Positions 1-11,079 of a stretch of 64,000 nucleotides of DNA are shown piece by piece. The notes under the pieces were generated by a model, which made no database searches, was not told where the DNA came from, and worked only from the letters and a program-made list of their open reading frames with translations. Source of the DNA: Torymus aiolomorphi (Eukaryota; Arthropoda; Insecta; Hymenoptera; Torymidae); NCBI GenBank assembly GCA_036365515.1, contig CM070877.1, positions 7,201,001 through 7,265,000 of the forward strand, given 5' to 3'. How positions within the stretch are numbered: position 1 is the stretch's first letter; every line of letters begins with the position of its first letter. Both the position numbers and the translations under genes were made by a program.

Positions 1-10
1 CATCTAAATA

Positions 11-1182
11 GTCACCCGAGCCAAAGGTGACAATTTTCACCATACTCTGGCCGAAAGTTACCACTTTCGATCTCGGCTCAAAAACGCGAATGTGGTATTT
101 TCGGCCCGCTAGGCAAAAAAATAGTATAGGGTAGATATGGGTATTGCTGCGGATGCGTCAATTACTGTTGAAAATACAAATCCGATATTTCTAATTTCTC
201 TACGGCTTTCAATAAATATCTAAAAATATCAAAAATAATTATAGATATCACTAATCAAAACTATAAAAATCCTATTGTAAAAAAATTAATAATAAATTTA
301 TTATGAAATTTTAAACTGCCTCACTCCCGAAAAAGTAGAAAATTTTACAAAATAATGGGTATAGCTCGCTTGCTTAAAATCGAGATTATTTTATTGTTGG
401 AATCGTTTATTTAATTATAATAACAGATTTATAATCTAGAATATTTCTTCTATCAAAATGTTTTTTGGAAGTTCTTTTATCTTAGTTTAAAGTATTGTTT
501 TTCTCACCACAGCATTGCATACGCATAAAACTGTTAACCGCGTGGGTTACTGCGATATTTTAGTCGCGCCGGCGCAACCTAACCTATAATCCTCTCTAGT
601 ATGCTGGACTTCGCTCGCTGGAGATACACGTGCAGACCGCATCCCATCGAGAGGTTATCGGAAAATTCAGTGAGGTTTTGTGCAATTTCGATGTCTTATC
701 TACCTGATTTGTGCACGCATGAGTGCAATAAAGAAAGTGAAACGAAGGCTGAATTATACCCGAGAAAGTGTGGCTTTGGCGCTGGAAAAAAATTCGCAGT
801 AAATAATACGCAGTAATTGGTAGTTCAACAGGATCTGGTACGCAGTAATTGGTAGTTCAACAGGATCTGGTACGCAGTAATTGGTATTTCAGCAGTATCT
901 GGTACGCAGTAATGTATGCACAACAGCAGTAATTTCTGCAAATAGTTACATATATAAATTTATTTTCTATGCATTTAAATTTTACTATTAATGCGTGTTC
1001 TTTTTTTTTCTTACACCGTGATTGTTAAGTTTTTGATTAAAAAAAAATAATAGATTTCGTTCATTTATACCCTACCCTGATGATTTTAAAGTTCGCGTAT
1101 GATTTTACTCCCGCACTACGGGAGGAAAATTGGCCAGAGCACATCTCGTGTTTGTCACCCTCGCCTTTGGCTCGGGTGGCAA
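11..1182. mobile_element. Inverted-repeat element, unclassified
   Basis: The left end (GTCACCCGAGCCAAAGG at 11) is matched in inverse orientation by CCTTTGGCTCGGGTGGC near 1166-1182. A second inverted match, around CTCTGGCC, lies inside both ends. This gives imperfect terminal inverted repeats about 1.17 kb apart. The interior is AT-rich and holds a short tandem repeat (809-925). A 71-codon open frame at 601-816 has no recognisable motif. No convincing target duplication is visible, partly because the left flank is cut by the window edge. Confidence 0.5.
809..925. repeat. 32-bp tandem repeat, about 3.4 copies
   Basis: Three consecutive 32-bp units begin CGCAGTAATTGG at 809, 841 and 873, with a degenerate partial unit after 905. 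The first two units are identical and the third differs at a few bases. It lies inside the inverted-repeat element that starts at the window edge. Confidence 0.9.
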
Positions 1183-1439
1183 TGTAGGTGCACGAGCTGT
1201 GGCCTGTCCAAGTTTTTTCCTCCCTAGATGCGTAATATACTATTTATCCAAGAGAATACACGAGATACGCATTTAGATTTCTAAAAAGATGTGAAATCTA
1301 TACATGGACCATTTTAAAAAACTTTTAACTTTTAGAGAATTTTGAAAATTAATAGAATTAAAAAGCCGTTGGTTTTTGTCACTAATTAAATAAAAAAAAA
1401 ACGTAAAAATTACTTGAACACGGCTTAACAGGTGAATAG

Positions 1440-2200
1440 CTTTTTGCTCATAGAAAAAGATTTGGAACGATGACAAAACTTTTCAAGACAAAAACTATTC
1501 AAAAAGATGTTTTAAAGCAATATATGCCGAAATTCCACAATTTTAAGAACTTTTTCGTGCGCGCGCGCGCATGTATGTATGTGTGTGTGTTACTCTCTCG
1601 CTATTTCGAGAACCATTTATTCGATTTTCGTCGGACAAGTCTCATTCTCTTCGTCTCGAAAAAGAAACTCGGTACCCTGAATAATTTAAGTTTTTATCGA
1701 TTTTCTTTTCTTTAATAACCAAAAAACAATTTTGATTTTTTATTTTTTTTTACTTTATTATATCTTACAGCTAATATTACTTAACATAATAAACTTTCCT
1801 TGAAAGACCTCTAAAATACCTACATTTTCTTTTTTTAATTTTTTAATTATCTTTAGTCTCTCATTTGTTACTAAGGAAAATGTATACTTATAATTCTTTA
1901 ATTAATTACTCAACAAATATTTAATTTATCAACTCAAAATTTTTAACCACCTATTACACCTATTGAAGACAATATTGGTTTAAAATTTCAAGAGATTATC
2001 TTTATTTTTTATTGAGAAAAAAATTATTTTATAAAAACAAAAGTTATCGTTATCGTTGTCGCACGATATAACAAGAGTAAAAATCAACCAATCGTCTTGA
2101 AATTTAGCACAAATATAGCTTTTATATATCTTTAAACCGAGTTTATTGTCCAAAAAGTTCCGATCGTCTCGACCAAAGATATTTGAGATTGAAATTTCTT
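1440..2200 (+). repeat. Dispersed repeat family R1.4 (left segment)
   Basis: This segment is AT-rich and non-coding. Much of it recurs in inverse orientation at 37800-38230: both contain the landmarks GGTACC, TTTTTATCGATTTTCTTT-like text and a (GT)/(GC) run (1559-1590 here, ACACACAT text there). The part from about 1905 resembles the 311-bp repeat unit at 5820-6770. It therefore seems to be the 5' portion of one long repeat whose other parts lie at 5034-7020, interrupted here by other insertions. Confidence 0.55.
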
Positions 2201-2253
2201 TTTAATTTTTTCGCATATTTTTATTATTACATATACGCTCCCAGCCCCCACCC

Positions 2254-2269
2254 GCACACACACACACAT

Positions 2270-2314
<45 letters not shown>
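2254..2314. repeat. (CA)n microsatellite
   Basis: This is an almost pure CA dinucleotide run with a few TA interruptions. It creates open frames of repeated His-Thr or Cys-Val on the two strands; these are artefacts. Confidence 0.97.
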
Positions 2315-2699
2315 TCTATATGGACATTTTCTAAAAATAGTATATTTCGATTCCAAATTTGCTAAAAAACATTCCTAACATATTTTCTCAAAAAATTGTT
2401 TTTACTATCACAAATCTTCTTCTAGGAGGAAGCAAAATTTGATGACATGTGTAATATCCTAATTCGTTATAATAGAGCGGAATTTTAATTTTATTTATTT
2501 CTGATAAAATGACCTTTACATAATCATAAAAAAATATAATAATAGATATCAATTTTAAGTGATTCCATCAATTCGGTTCTTTAAAAAATGCTTTTCAAAC
2601 TAGTCTTATAACTACCATACGATATATATTAAGTCAATGACAAAAAAAAATTATTTACAACTCGTTTTGAATTCGAAGATCACAACAATGGAAGAAATT

Positions 2700-3240
2700 A
2701 AAATATGGCGATTATTTACTGGTACAAACTCCTCGTGCCAAATGTGAAAATATCAATATGCCTGACGCGATGTCTCAGGACTTTGGGAGCGAGAGGGAGA
2801 AAGTCGTCAGCAGACCTACATCTACGTCATTTAATTCGCGACCTTCTGACCTGGAAATCTGGCGCACAGAGCGGTACCCGTTCTACACACCCACCTACAG
2901 CCTCATTGTACACGAGGAGCGAGTGAGATGAAAAGCGAGGAAGAGTAGAGGGAGAGGGGAGGAAGAGCGAGAGTGAGGGAAAGAGAGAGCGAGAGAGTGA
3001 GTGAGTGAGAGCAGGCGAGGATGATCGATCGACTACTCCTGGACCTGCCATGCGGCCGTTACTGCCACCGTGTCGGCGTGAAATTCTTCTTAAACTACAC
3101 AGTATAAGTGTGCTTACGCCACCTTTTGTGTTTTGTTCATTTAGAACTTTGCGCTCATTTTCATTAACTACATTGAAATGTTGCAAAAACATATATGAAA
3201 TCTTTCATATCTCTCTTAAAAGAATGATGACGGAAATGTG
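2700..3240. other. Mixed-composition unassigned region with purine tract
   Basis: Base composition rises here relative to the AT-rich surroundings. A strand-asymmetric GA-rich tract spans roughly 2918-3012 and is followed by a short GC-rich stretch. Open frames of 73-121 codons on both strands overlap each other and show no motif. It could be an old promoter or 5' exon or a repeat fragment; nothing decides between these. Confidence 0.25.
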
Positions 3241-4110
3241 AAGCCGAAATAAAACCTTTGCGATTGGTCAAGTCCGTTTAAATGGAACCCGTGATTGATC
3301 TGCAGTGATGTTAGCTATTAGCTTAAGGTCTTAACTGATTCGTCCAAATAAAACCCATATAAATTGAAATTATATGAAATATTTAAACTAAAGATATAAG
3401 TTATAAATTGTATTAATGATTTAAAGTTTAACATTATATAACAAAAAAGTATTATTACTTTTTCTGTAGTTAATAATGAAGGACTATGAAAACTGTTCTG
3501 AATACGGTTAAATTTCTAACCTCAAAATTTTTGTATTTTAGGAATAAACTAAAATAAATATAAATACAATCCAAGTTTTAATAGAAAATATTGGATGAAT
3601 TTGTGTATGTTAAAAAATAAAATGAATTTTAGATTCATAATATTTCAATATTAATTGTATAAGAGGTGAAGCGACGAGCGCGCGCAGCGCGCTTGAACTG
3701 GCTAGTGTATACTATAATTAATGATCCCACTTCTTTCCTTTCCACCTCCCCTTCCTTTGATTCCTACATTTCCACGAACTTCCCTCAAACCTTATATATC
3801 TCTCCAGTGCTATTCGAGGGGTGCGCTGATACATTTATCGTGTAAAAGCTCAGCCCTAACATAGCAATGTATGTGGTACAAGTGGACTTACATAAGTTTT
3901 CGCTCTTTTAACATATTTTTTCAAATCTTCATACCAACATTGATTAATAATAATCTTTTCATTAGTATTTCGGTCGGTCTCGTGTTCCGTAAAAATGTCA
4001 AACAATAAAATTAAAACTCGACGAACCATGTGGTGATATCGTATGTTTAATGGAAGTTATTATATATTGTATATCAAGTGCCCATATGTCTTAAAAAACA
4101 TCAACTAACA
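3241..4110. other. AT-rich intergenic stretch
   Basis: No gene or clear repeat seen. A GC-rich self-complementary island (GAGCGCGCGCAGCGCGCTT, about 3677-3695) and a pyrimidine-rich stretch at 3729-3790 are the only landmarks. Confidence 0.4.
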
Positions 4111-4127
4111 TCTTTTTGTAATATATT

Positions 4128-4225
4128 ACAGCCCTGAAGAGGGGAGTCACAAACACTCCCGAAACGTCGGCTTAAATAAACTACGTATTCAAATCTAGTT
4201 CCTCTGAGGTCCAATTTCTATTATC
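4128..4225 (+). mobile_element. Retroelement tail with hammerhead-like motif
   Basis: The sequence CCCTGAAGAGG, then a hairpin GGGAGT/ACTCCC, then CGAAACGTCGG (4133-4172) has the order expected of a hammerhead ribozyme core: CUGANGA, stem II, GAAA. Motifs of this kind are known from the terminal repeats of Penelope-like retroelements. Here stem III is not evident, and one extra G sits between CUGAAGA and stem II, so catalytic activity is doubtful. No reverse transcriptase is seen nearby. The likely explanation is a short 3' fragment of a retroelement. Confidence 0.35.
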
Positions 4226-4387
4226 TTTAACTAAAATTTTTTAAATGTATATTTTAATATAAAATTACATTCTTTCTGCATATTTGATTTTGCATAAATA
4301 CATTATTCGAAAGTATATATAAAATTATATTTAAAAACATTTATATACGGAGTAAAATCGTAATTATTAAATTGCAAATTAAAAAAA

Positions 4388-4925
4388 AGCGACGTTGACT
4401 CAGTGGTTAGCATGCTAGTCACGGAAAGGATTCCCGATGAGATCACTAGGGAAACGTACCAAGACACCGGCTGCTTTAAGGCGGGTTTTTCCTCGGGATT
4501 TCTCTTCAATGGAATTCCCGGTTTTCCCTTGCCTTTCAGGCGCAAGCCTGGACGAATGCGAAGCAGTGTTAGGGAAATAAGAATGTTGATAAGGTAGGTA
4601 GGCCGATCCGATGTACTAGGCAGGGAACGCCGGCCTTACCGGCGGGGAGCTGGCCCTGAAATATGAACCTTCTCCGGAGAGGCTTACCCTGGAAGACGGA
4701 CCCGATGCCCCCCTGAGGGCAGAGAGTGTTGGCTTAACCAATACGGTGCGAGACTGAAATATGCCCTCACCGGAAATGTCTTCCAGAAGGGTTATGAAAT
4801 AGGTAAGATAAAAAGAGAAGAAAAAGTAGTGAGGTTATAGGATTGGGCACTACTTCCACACCAAGGTGGTGGAAGGCCCCCGCCAGCTAGGCCAATAGGC
4901 TGCGGCGGTAATGAAAAAAAAAAGG
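4388..4925 (+). mobile_element. SINE-like or non-autonomous retroelement ending in poly(A)
   Basis: A GC-richer unit stands out from its AT-rich surroundings and ends in an A-run at about 4913-4923. Near its 5' end GACTCAGTGGTTAGCATGC resembles a tRNA A box, but no good B box follows at the usual distance. Inner text includes self-complementary pieces (GCCGGCCTTACCGGC). It has no credible coding frame; open frames of 64-80 codons overlap on both strands. It is best read as a SINE or the 3' end of a non-LTR element. Confidence 0.45.
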
Positions 4926-5053
4926 TTAAGGTATCACCAGATGTTATTTATTCATCTAAAAGGAGAAATAAATTGCTGTCAAGGACTAGAATAATGATGA
5001 TTAGAAATAATTCATTTTATATACAGTATCTTGACTCTGTCATTTGTTATTAA

Positions 5054-5410
5054 GGCCATGTGAAACCGTGAATTTCAATATTTTTTAAATCAACATTTAA
5101 ACGTTTATTTGGAAAAAGACGAACGTCAAGCGCTCCGTACACGTAAACACTATATTCAGATTTTTTTGAGTGATTCTATTGGTATTTTCATGAGATATCC
5201 ATGTTTGAAAAGTAGCTTAATTGCAGATTCCTACTTACCGATAGTACGGTTTTTATTTAATTAAATAAATTCTCATCATTTTTTTGGAAAAACACGAACG
5301 TCAAGCGCTCCGTATATATTAATACTATACTCAGATTTTTTTTGGACGATTCTATTGGTATTTTCATGAGATATCCATGTTTGAAAATTATGTCGGTATT
5401 TCACATCACC
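5054..5410. mobile_element. TTAA-flanked MITE A (357 bp)
   Basis: TTAA occurs at 5050-5053 and 5411-5414. The ends are imperfect inverted repeats (GGCCATGTGAAACCG at the left, GGTATTTCACATCACC at the right). Inside, a roughly 105-bp block is directly repeated with a period of about 172 bp (from about 5112 and 5283, sharing ACGAACGTCAAGCGCTCCGT). TTAA duplication is characteristic of the piggyBac superfamily; the assignment here is by target site only. Confidence 0.7.
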
Positions 5411-5414
5411 TTAA

Positions 5415-5792
5415 GGGGGTGCCATACTCGTACCATTACCGACCGAGCAATTCACACAGTTTCAAGCTGATTAAAAATAAAATACGTCGAATCACAAAAA
5501 ATCAAGAGAACACTCTTCTGTATTTTTTAACGTTCTATCATCCAGTCAAAGTTTGGAGTCGAAATATCAAGTCATTTTTGCAAAAACTTTGAACAAAGCG
5601 AAATTTAATTTCGTTCAAAGTTTTTGAAAAAACGGCTTGATATTTCAACTCCAAACTTTGACTGGATGATAGAACGTTAAAAAATACAGAAGAGTGTTCT
5701 CTTGATTTTTTGTGATTCGACGTATTTTATTTTTAATCAGCTTGAAACTGTGTGAATTGCTCGGTCGGTAATGGTAGGACTATGGAATCCCG
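5415..5792. mobile_element. TTAA-flanked fold-back MITE B, copy 1 (378 bp)
   Basis: This is an almost perfect palindrome with its centre near 5604, flanked by TTAA at 5411-5414 and 5793-5796. Ends are GGGGGTGCCATA and TATGGAATCCCG. A second copy lies at 33547-33925. It shares its left TTAA with MITE A, so the two were inserted one next to the other. No coding capacity. piggyBac-like by target site. Confidence 0.85.
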
Positions 5793-5819
5793 TTAAGGAA
5801 AACATTTTTATATTTCATA

Positions 5820-6770
5820 AATTAATTTCTCAAAAAATATTTCATTTATCGCCTTGAAATTTTAACCACTTATTACACTCATTGAAGACTATATTTGGTT
5901 ACAATTTCAAAAGATTATCTTCATTTTCTTTTTAGAAAAAAATTATTTTAGAAAAAATTTGCGTTTTCGTTGTCGCACGATAACAAGAGTAAAAATTATC
6001 TATTCGTCCTAAAATTTGGTACAGATGTAGCTTTTATATATCTTCAGATCGAGTTTGTTGCCCAAAAAAATCAGTCAATTCCGAAGAAAGATATTTGATT
6101 TTTAAACATTTTTTAAAAAAATTTTCGAAATCGCGTTTTCTCAGAGAATACTTTATTTATCGACTTAAAACTTTAACCACTTATTAAACTCATTGAAGAC
6201 TATATTTGGTTACAATTTCAAGAGATTATCTTCATTTGCTTTTTAGAAAAAAATTATTTTAGAAAAAATTTGCGTTTTCGTTGTCGCATGATAACAAGAG
6301 TAAAAATTGTCTAATCGTTCTGAAATTTGACACAGACGTAGCTTTTATATATCTTCAGATCGAGTTCGTTGCCCAAAAAGAGCAGTCCATTACGAAAAAA
6401 GATATTTCAGGTTAATAATTTTTTTAAATAATTTTCGAATCGCGTTTTCTTAAAGAATACTTTATTTATCGACTTAAAATTTTAATCACTTATTAAACTC
6501 ATTGAAGACTATATATATTTGGTTAAAATTTCAAGAGATTATCTTCATTTATTTTTTAGAAAAAAATTATTTTAGAAAAAATTTGCGTTTTCATTGTCGC
6601 ACGATAACAAGAGTAAATTATCTAATCGTCCTGAAATTTAGCACAGATGTAGCTTTTATACATCTTGTGATCGAGTTCGTTGCCCAAAAAAATCGGTCCA
6701 TTACGAAAAAAGATATTTCAGGTTAATAATTTTATAGAAAAAATTTCGAATCGCGTATTCTCAGAGAATA
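5820..6770 (+). repeat. 311-bp tandem repeat, three copies
   Basis: The landmark GCGTTTTC[GA]TTGTCGCA occurs at about 5961, 6272 and 6584, a 311-312 bp spacing. Surrounding text (TTTAACCACTTATTA, ATATCTTCAGATCGAGTT) repeats with it. Related text is present at about 1905-2190 and, inverted, at 37230-37780. Non-coding; one 74-codon frame at 6502-6726 is incidental. Confidence 0.85.
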
Positions 6771-6849
6771 CTTAATTTATCGACTTTAAATTTTAACCAC
6801 TTATTAAACTCTTTGTAAAACATAAAATTGTATAATAATAATTGCTTTT

Positions 6850-7022
6850 TAATGATAAAAAAATACAAAGAGTAAAAATAAAAAGTCACAAACCATTTAA
6901 CATAGTTTCACCGTATAAAGTAAAGTATTAAATTTTAAATATTGGAATTAAAAATTAATTAAAGGAATCAGTAAATTAATTTTGAGAAAGCTACGTACCA
7001 GTGAATTGGCAGCAGTTTTTTT
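6850..7022 (+). repeat. Terminal part of dispersed repeat R1.4
   Basis: The stretch containing ACCATTTAACATAGTTTCAC through AGCTACGTACCAGTGAATTGG is matched in inverse orientation at about 36945-37075. A related end (GGAAGCTACGTGCAAATAAATTGG) is present at 8648-8672. It appears to mark the boundary of the repeat. Confidence 0.6.
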
Positions 7023-7029
7023 TATAAAA

Positions 7030-7260
7030 TATTGACGTCCGCAACAATTGCGACTTAAATTTTTTCTCTCAAATTATTAAAATCCGAGAAATAGTCGAGC
7101 CCGACTTTTTTCTCCGTAGAGCGGAGCATCGACGTGCCTCGAGAGCTTCTATCGAGGAAGCTCGGCGTCGCTGCTTGCACGACGGGTCGCACCCTCGGAC
7201 TTGAGGGAAGGGGAGCGAGCAGTATCGCAACACGAGCAACAGCCTCATAGCTCACATCAA
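7030..7260 (+). repeat. GC-rich repeat segment, paralogue of 35995-36200
   Basis: GACGTCCGCAAC, GTCGAG.CCGACTTTTT, GAGCTTC, and GGG[TC]CGCACCCTC occur in the same order here and inside the hAT element at 35516-36786. The 66-codon frame on the minus strand has no motif. It could be a shared cargo segment or a retroelement 5' region. Confidence 0.5.
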
Positions 7261-7419
7261 TATAATTAAACGAAATGATACAACTTACAAAGATGTATGT
7301 AAACAGTAAAATTTACAAATTTTGTTACATATGGTTGTTTGCACGTGACTACATGTTAAATAAATGAATTCATTGAAGTGAGAATCGTTATGAAAAAAAT
7401 CTTTATGATAAGAGTGAAA

Positions 7420-7640
7420 TCATCGAGTGGGCAGGAGGTTCTATCTCGGCAAAGTGCGTGAAAAGGACCTATTTCAGACGATCGCGTAAGAGGGTGCCAT
7501 CTCGCTGCTGTAAGAGATACGTTCTTACGCGCGCAGCTTAGATAGCTCCTTTTTACGCGCTTCGCCAAGGTAGAACCTTCATACGCACTCTGCTGAGATA
7601 GGACCTTTTCACGCGCTTTGCTGAGATAAAACCTTCTTCT
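7420..7640. repeat. Degenerate tandem repeat, about 50 bp
   Basis: Phrases of the form GATAGGACCTTTTCACGCGCTTTGC recur at about 7462, 7539, 7587 and 7620, with strong divergence between copies. No gene seen. Confidence 0.45.
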
Positions 7641-7644
7641 TCGA

Positions 7645-9190
7645 ACCCAACGTATACTTAAATTATAGAAAAATATAGAAAAAATTATAAAAAAAATTGG
7701 TTATGTATTATTTCAAAAAAAAAAAACGGAGAAAAAAACATTTTTTTTCGATTGTTTGAGATTTCTCTTTCGCTTTTAAATAAAATTAATAATATCCGAT
7801 TAACTACAAAAAATATAAATATATATAATAATAAGATTTCATTACCTGTAAACTACCAAACCCGGGGCTGAATTTTTTTCGATTTTTTAAGATTTCTGTA
7901 TATTTTTTTTAACGACTTAGTATTTATCCGATAGCCTCCAAAAAAATATATAAGAAATGAAAATGACTAGCAGTTTAAGAATATGCTCTAAATTTCAGAG
8001 ATATTTGAGGTTAAAAATTTTGTAACCTTTTTTTCAAATCGTAATTTCTTGAGAACGGCTTGATGTATCATCTTGAAATTTATAGACAATTTTGTATGTT
8101 ATATAGGCAATATTTGTACAAAATTGTATCAAGATCATTCGATTATTTTTGAACATATTTAACATTGAAAATTTTAGTATATTAAAAAGTGATTTTTTTG
8201 TTGCACGGTGAATGGAGTAAAAATTGTTTACTCCATTCATCGTGTTAATTATTAATTTAATTGTTTTGAAATTGGAACATATGTGAAGTTTGTAGTTTTT
8301 TTTGTATGAATTACTTTCGCTAAATTTTTTGTTCATAAACTCATCTTTACCTTTTATTTTTAAATTTTATTTTTTTGTTGAACGGCTTAGATTTTGGATA
8401 CCTCGAAGTGGTTAAAATATAAATCCTCTTCGGATTAAGTTAAATATTTATACATTAAAAGTCAGATAACTGTTGAAAATTAAGGGTAAAAAAATATTTT
8501 TTTTTAATAACGTGAAAAAGCAGTCATGACATGACAGAACTGGCATTAGTTCTTACACGATTTCTTATGTAAGTTCTTACGTACGTTCTTACATCAGTTC
8601 TTACATATATTTTTAGTACGGAGGAGCGATAAATTAATAATTTGGAGGAAGCTACGTGCAAATAAATTGGCAGGGGTTTTTTAATTGTACATGATTTTTC
8701 GCCTATATCATGTAGTACAAAGAGTATGAAAAATCGGGCTCGGGGGGTGTGCCTTGAAACAAATTTTTACCCACTTTTGTGCTCACGTTAATGGAGTTTT
8801 CGTGAAGATTTTGCCATATAATCAATGAACAAACGAATACCGACGTGCCTCAAGCTCTATTTGTTCCTAGAGGCTATCCCCTCTTAAAAAATGATAAGTC
8901 GAAGTATGAAGCTTCCTTTCCGATATTGTGATCTTCTCTTACTAAACAATGATTCGAAGAGTAAAAACTCCTTTCATGCGATCCTGCCAATTTGATTGTC
9001 TAATTACGGTCACAGAACAAGCATCCAAAGACGGTAAGCACATTTTTCTCTCTTTTAAGGATGTTCAATGGTTACATCAAAGTTAACAGAAGTCTTTGAA
9101 ATTTTAATATATCATTACTTAGATAAAATAAAAGCAGCTTGAATTTTTTCAATATTTTATACTGAGCATTTTTTCGAGAAAAAAATTCTT
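7645..9190. other. AT-rich stretch without genes
   Basis: Only short structure is seen. An 18-bp hairpin at about 8203-8246 (CACGGTGAATGGAGTAAA against its complement) interrupts a 100-codon frame at 8034-8336. A short direct repeat of AGTTCTTAC-type words lies at 8546-8612. The rest looks like decayed repeats related to the R1.4 family. Confidence 0.4.
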
Positions 9191-9369
9191 GAAAATAGAG
9201 TTTTTAACATAGGTTCTTATGGGAGAGTGAGGTTATGTGACCTTTGAACATAAAAATCTCTTATAAAAAGTTAAGAGATTAGGTTAAAAGACCTTTATTT
9301 GAATAGAAAAAGAATCAAAGAAGAAAAACGTAGGGGATCTTGACCGCTTACAGGGTATTTGGGAAACAG

Positions 9370-9458
9370 GAGATGCGTGGTGAGTGGGGAGCGCCCGCGG
9401 GAAGAGAGAGGACGTCCCTTGCCTCGCCCCGCAGCATGACACCATTGAACATCCTTAA
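9370..9458 (+). repeat. Direct repeat D, copy 1, ending at TTAA
   Basis: The text GATGCGTGGTGAG.GGGGAGC ... GCCTCGCCCC.C.GCATGACA ... CCTTAAGG occurs here and again at 10455-10529. Both copies end at a TTAA immediately followed by a different MITE. Confidence 0.65.
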
Positions 9459-10091
9459 GGGCGTTTGTCAGGGTCTGATCGGACGCGGTGCGGGGGAAGC
9501 CCAAATGCTTATAGGTTACATCGAATTATGTTGAAAGTGTATTGTCAACGATTAGCCGACGTCAAATTTTATAAATTAATTAATTTCGAATAGAAATAAA
9601 TGATGAATTCCTTTGATCTTTCTCTATAATAGTTACAAAAACTTTAATTAAACTGTTACGTGGGGATATACCTACGAATATGAAAGAACGAAATAAGCAA
9701 GGCGTCCGATTACAATATGACGCCGATTAGCAGAAAGCCAAGCGCTGACGGCCGTGGCTTGATGGTAACGTTTCTGACTCGCGAGTCGGCGGCTCTGGTT
9801 CGATCCCAGGGTCCGTCACTTTTTATTATTAAAAGTTGCGAGAGCTCACCCGTAACACAACTGTTGAGAATTTTTATTTCATTTTTCAACACTTAATAAC
9901 AATTATGTTGTATAAAAACTTTCACTTGCCATAAGAACACATGTTAAATTCCTATTGTTCAGATTTATTTTTCTCTACAATATAACGATAAAAAAATCTC
10001 AAAAAATTCATGAAATATTTTCACAGTATATAGAACCATATGTATTTTTTTCAAAATTTTTCGACATTTTTGAAATTCCTGACAAACGTCC
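9459..10091. mobile_element. TTAA-flanked element C (633 bp) with tRNA-like insert
   Basis: TTAA is present on both sides (9455-9458 and 10092-10095). The terminal repeats are GGGCGTTTGTCAGG and CCTGACAAACGTCC, 13 of 14 matching. No transposase is encoded. The interior carries a tRNA-like segment at 9747-9818. TTAA duplication points to a piggyBac-type origin. Confidence 0.8.
9747..9818 (+). other. tRNA-like sequence (SINE head or tRNA pseudogene)
   Basis: A 72-nt block starts GACGGCC and ends GTCCGTCA, giving an acceptor-like stem with one mismatch. It has a B box (GGTTCGATCCC) with a five-pair T stem TCTGG/CCAGG, and an A-box-like TGGCTTGATGG. A plausible anticodon arm surrounds CTCGCGA. 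The D stem is poor, so I do not call it a functional tRNA. Its position inside a MITE favours a captured tRNA or SINE head. Confidence 0.5.
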
Positions 10092-10338
10092 TTAAAAGAA
10101 ATGACATACAGGGAAAGAAAAGAAGCACACCTGCCGTCGGTAGTACATTATATAAGAAATTCCCTTCTAGATGATTGCAATTTTTTAAATTTTCACGGAG
10201 GATTGTCACAGTCGATATGCTTGTGTGAGCTAGAGAAAGAAGTATTAAACCGACGCGAAAGGAATGGAGTTAATGTGTGTTACATCCCATGGGATGTTAT
10301 CATGCGCTTCTGTGCCATATTTCTGCTTGAGTTTTCTG

Positions 10339-10402
10339 AATCAGATCCACACGTACACGCACACATCGGACACGTACACACGCATGCATGCACACACAAT
10401 GT
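10339..10402. repeat. Interrupted CA/CG-rich simple repeat
   Basis: The stretch is made of ACACGTACACGCACACAT-type words. The frames of 73-135 codons across it on both strands are produced by this composition and the neighbouring direct repeat. Confidence 0.6.
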
Positions 10403-10454
10403 ATTATTAATGGATATACTTGGTCTAAACGCCGAGTTCGTTGGCTGCACGAGG

Positions 10455-10527
10455 AGGTGCGTGGTGAGCGGGGAGCCGCCGCGGGGAGAGCCTCGCCCCA
10501 CGGCATGACATGATTGAGAGTCCTTAA
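10455..10527 (+). repeat. Direct repeat D, copy 2, ending at TTAA
   Basis: This matches 9370-9458 (GGTGCGTGGTGAGCGGGGAGC ... CATGACAT.ATTGA) and ends CCTTAA at 10522-10527, where the next MITE begins. Confidence 0.65.
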
Positions 10528-10892
10528 GGTGGCTCCGGCGTTCTTTTCTGACTTATACATACAAATTTTTTTTCTAGCAAAGTTATGACTTTGCAAGTTT
10601 TAATAATTTTTCAATTTTTATATCAGTAACACCACATGACATTGAACAAGGAACAAAATGAGACCTTGAAAATTAAAATCGGATGAAAAATGAAAAAAAA
10701 AAAATCTATGTGTTCTATTGATTTTTTCAATAAGTGATATCCTCTTTAACAATATTAAAATTTCTTTAAAAAAGATTTTTTTGTTACTTTAAGAACCCTT
10801 TTTTCATATTATATTGTTTCTCAAATTATAATGTGTGAAGTAAGCATCGTAAAAAATTTGTGAATATAAGTAAAAAAAACGCCGGAGCCACC
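10528..10892. mobile_element. TTAA-type MITE D (365 bp)
   Basis: The terminal inverted repeats GGTGGCTCCGGCGTT and AACGCCGGAGCCACC are perfect over 15 bp. The left flank is TTAA (10524-10527). The right flank reads TTTC, so one copy of the target is mutated or the right end has shifted. Non-coding. Confidence 0.75.
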
Positions 10893-11079
10893 TTTCAAAG
10901 ATTGAAATTAAAAAAAAAAAAGTCAACAAAGCCTCATCTGTAAATTCCAGCCATTAGAAGGAGGTTTTACATAACGTTTAAAGTAAAAAATGAAACTAGA
11001 ACGAACAAGCTTTCATTTACTTTTTTCATAATTATAAAATGTTGATTCCTTCTAAAGCTATTACAATTTAATGCTGAGT

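Noticed and set aside
2132..2365. Frames of repeated Thr-His or Cys-Val.
   Set aside because: They are translations of the CA microsatellite.
9747..9818. Functional tRNA gene.
   Set aside because: The D stem does not pair properly and one acceptor pair is mismatched; it lies inside a MITE.
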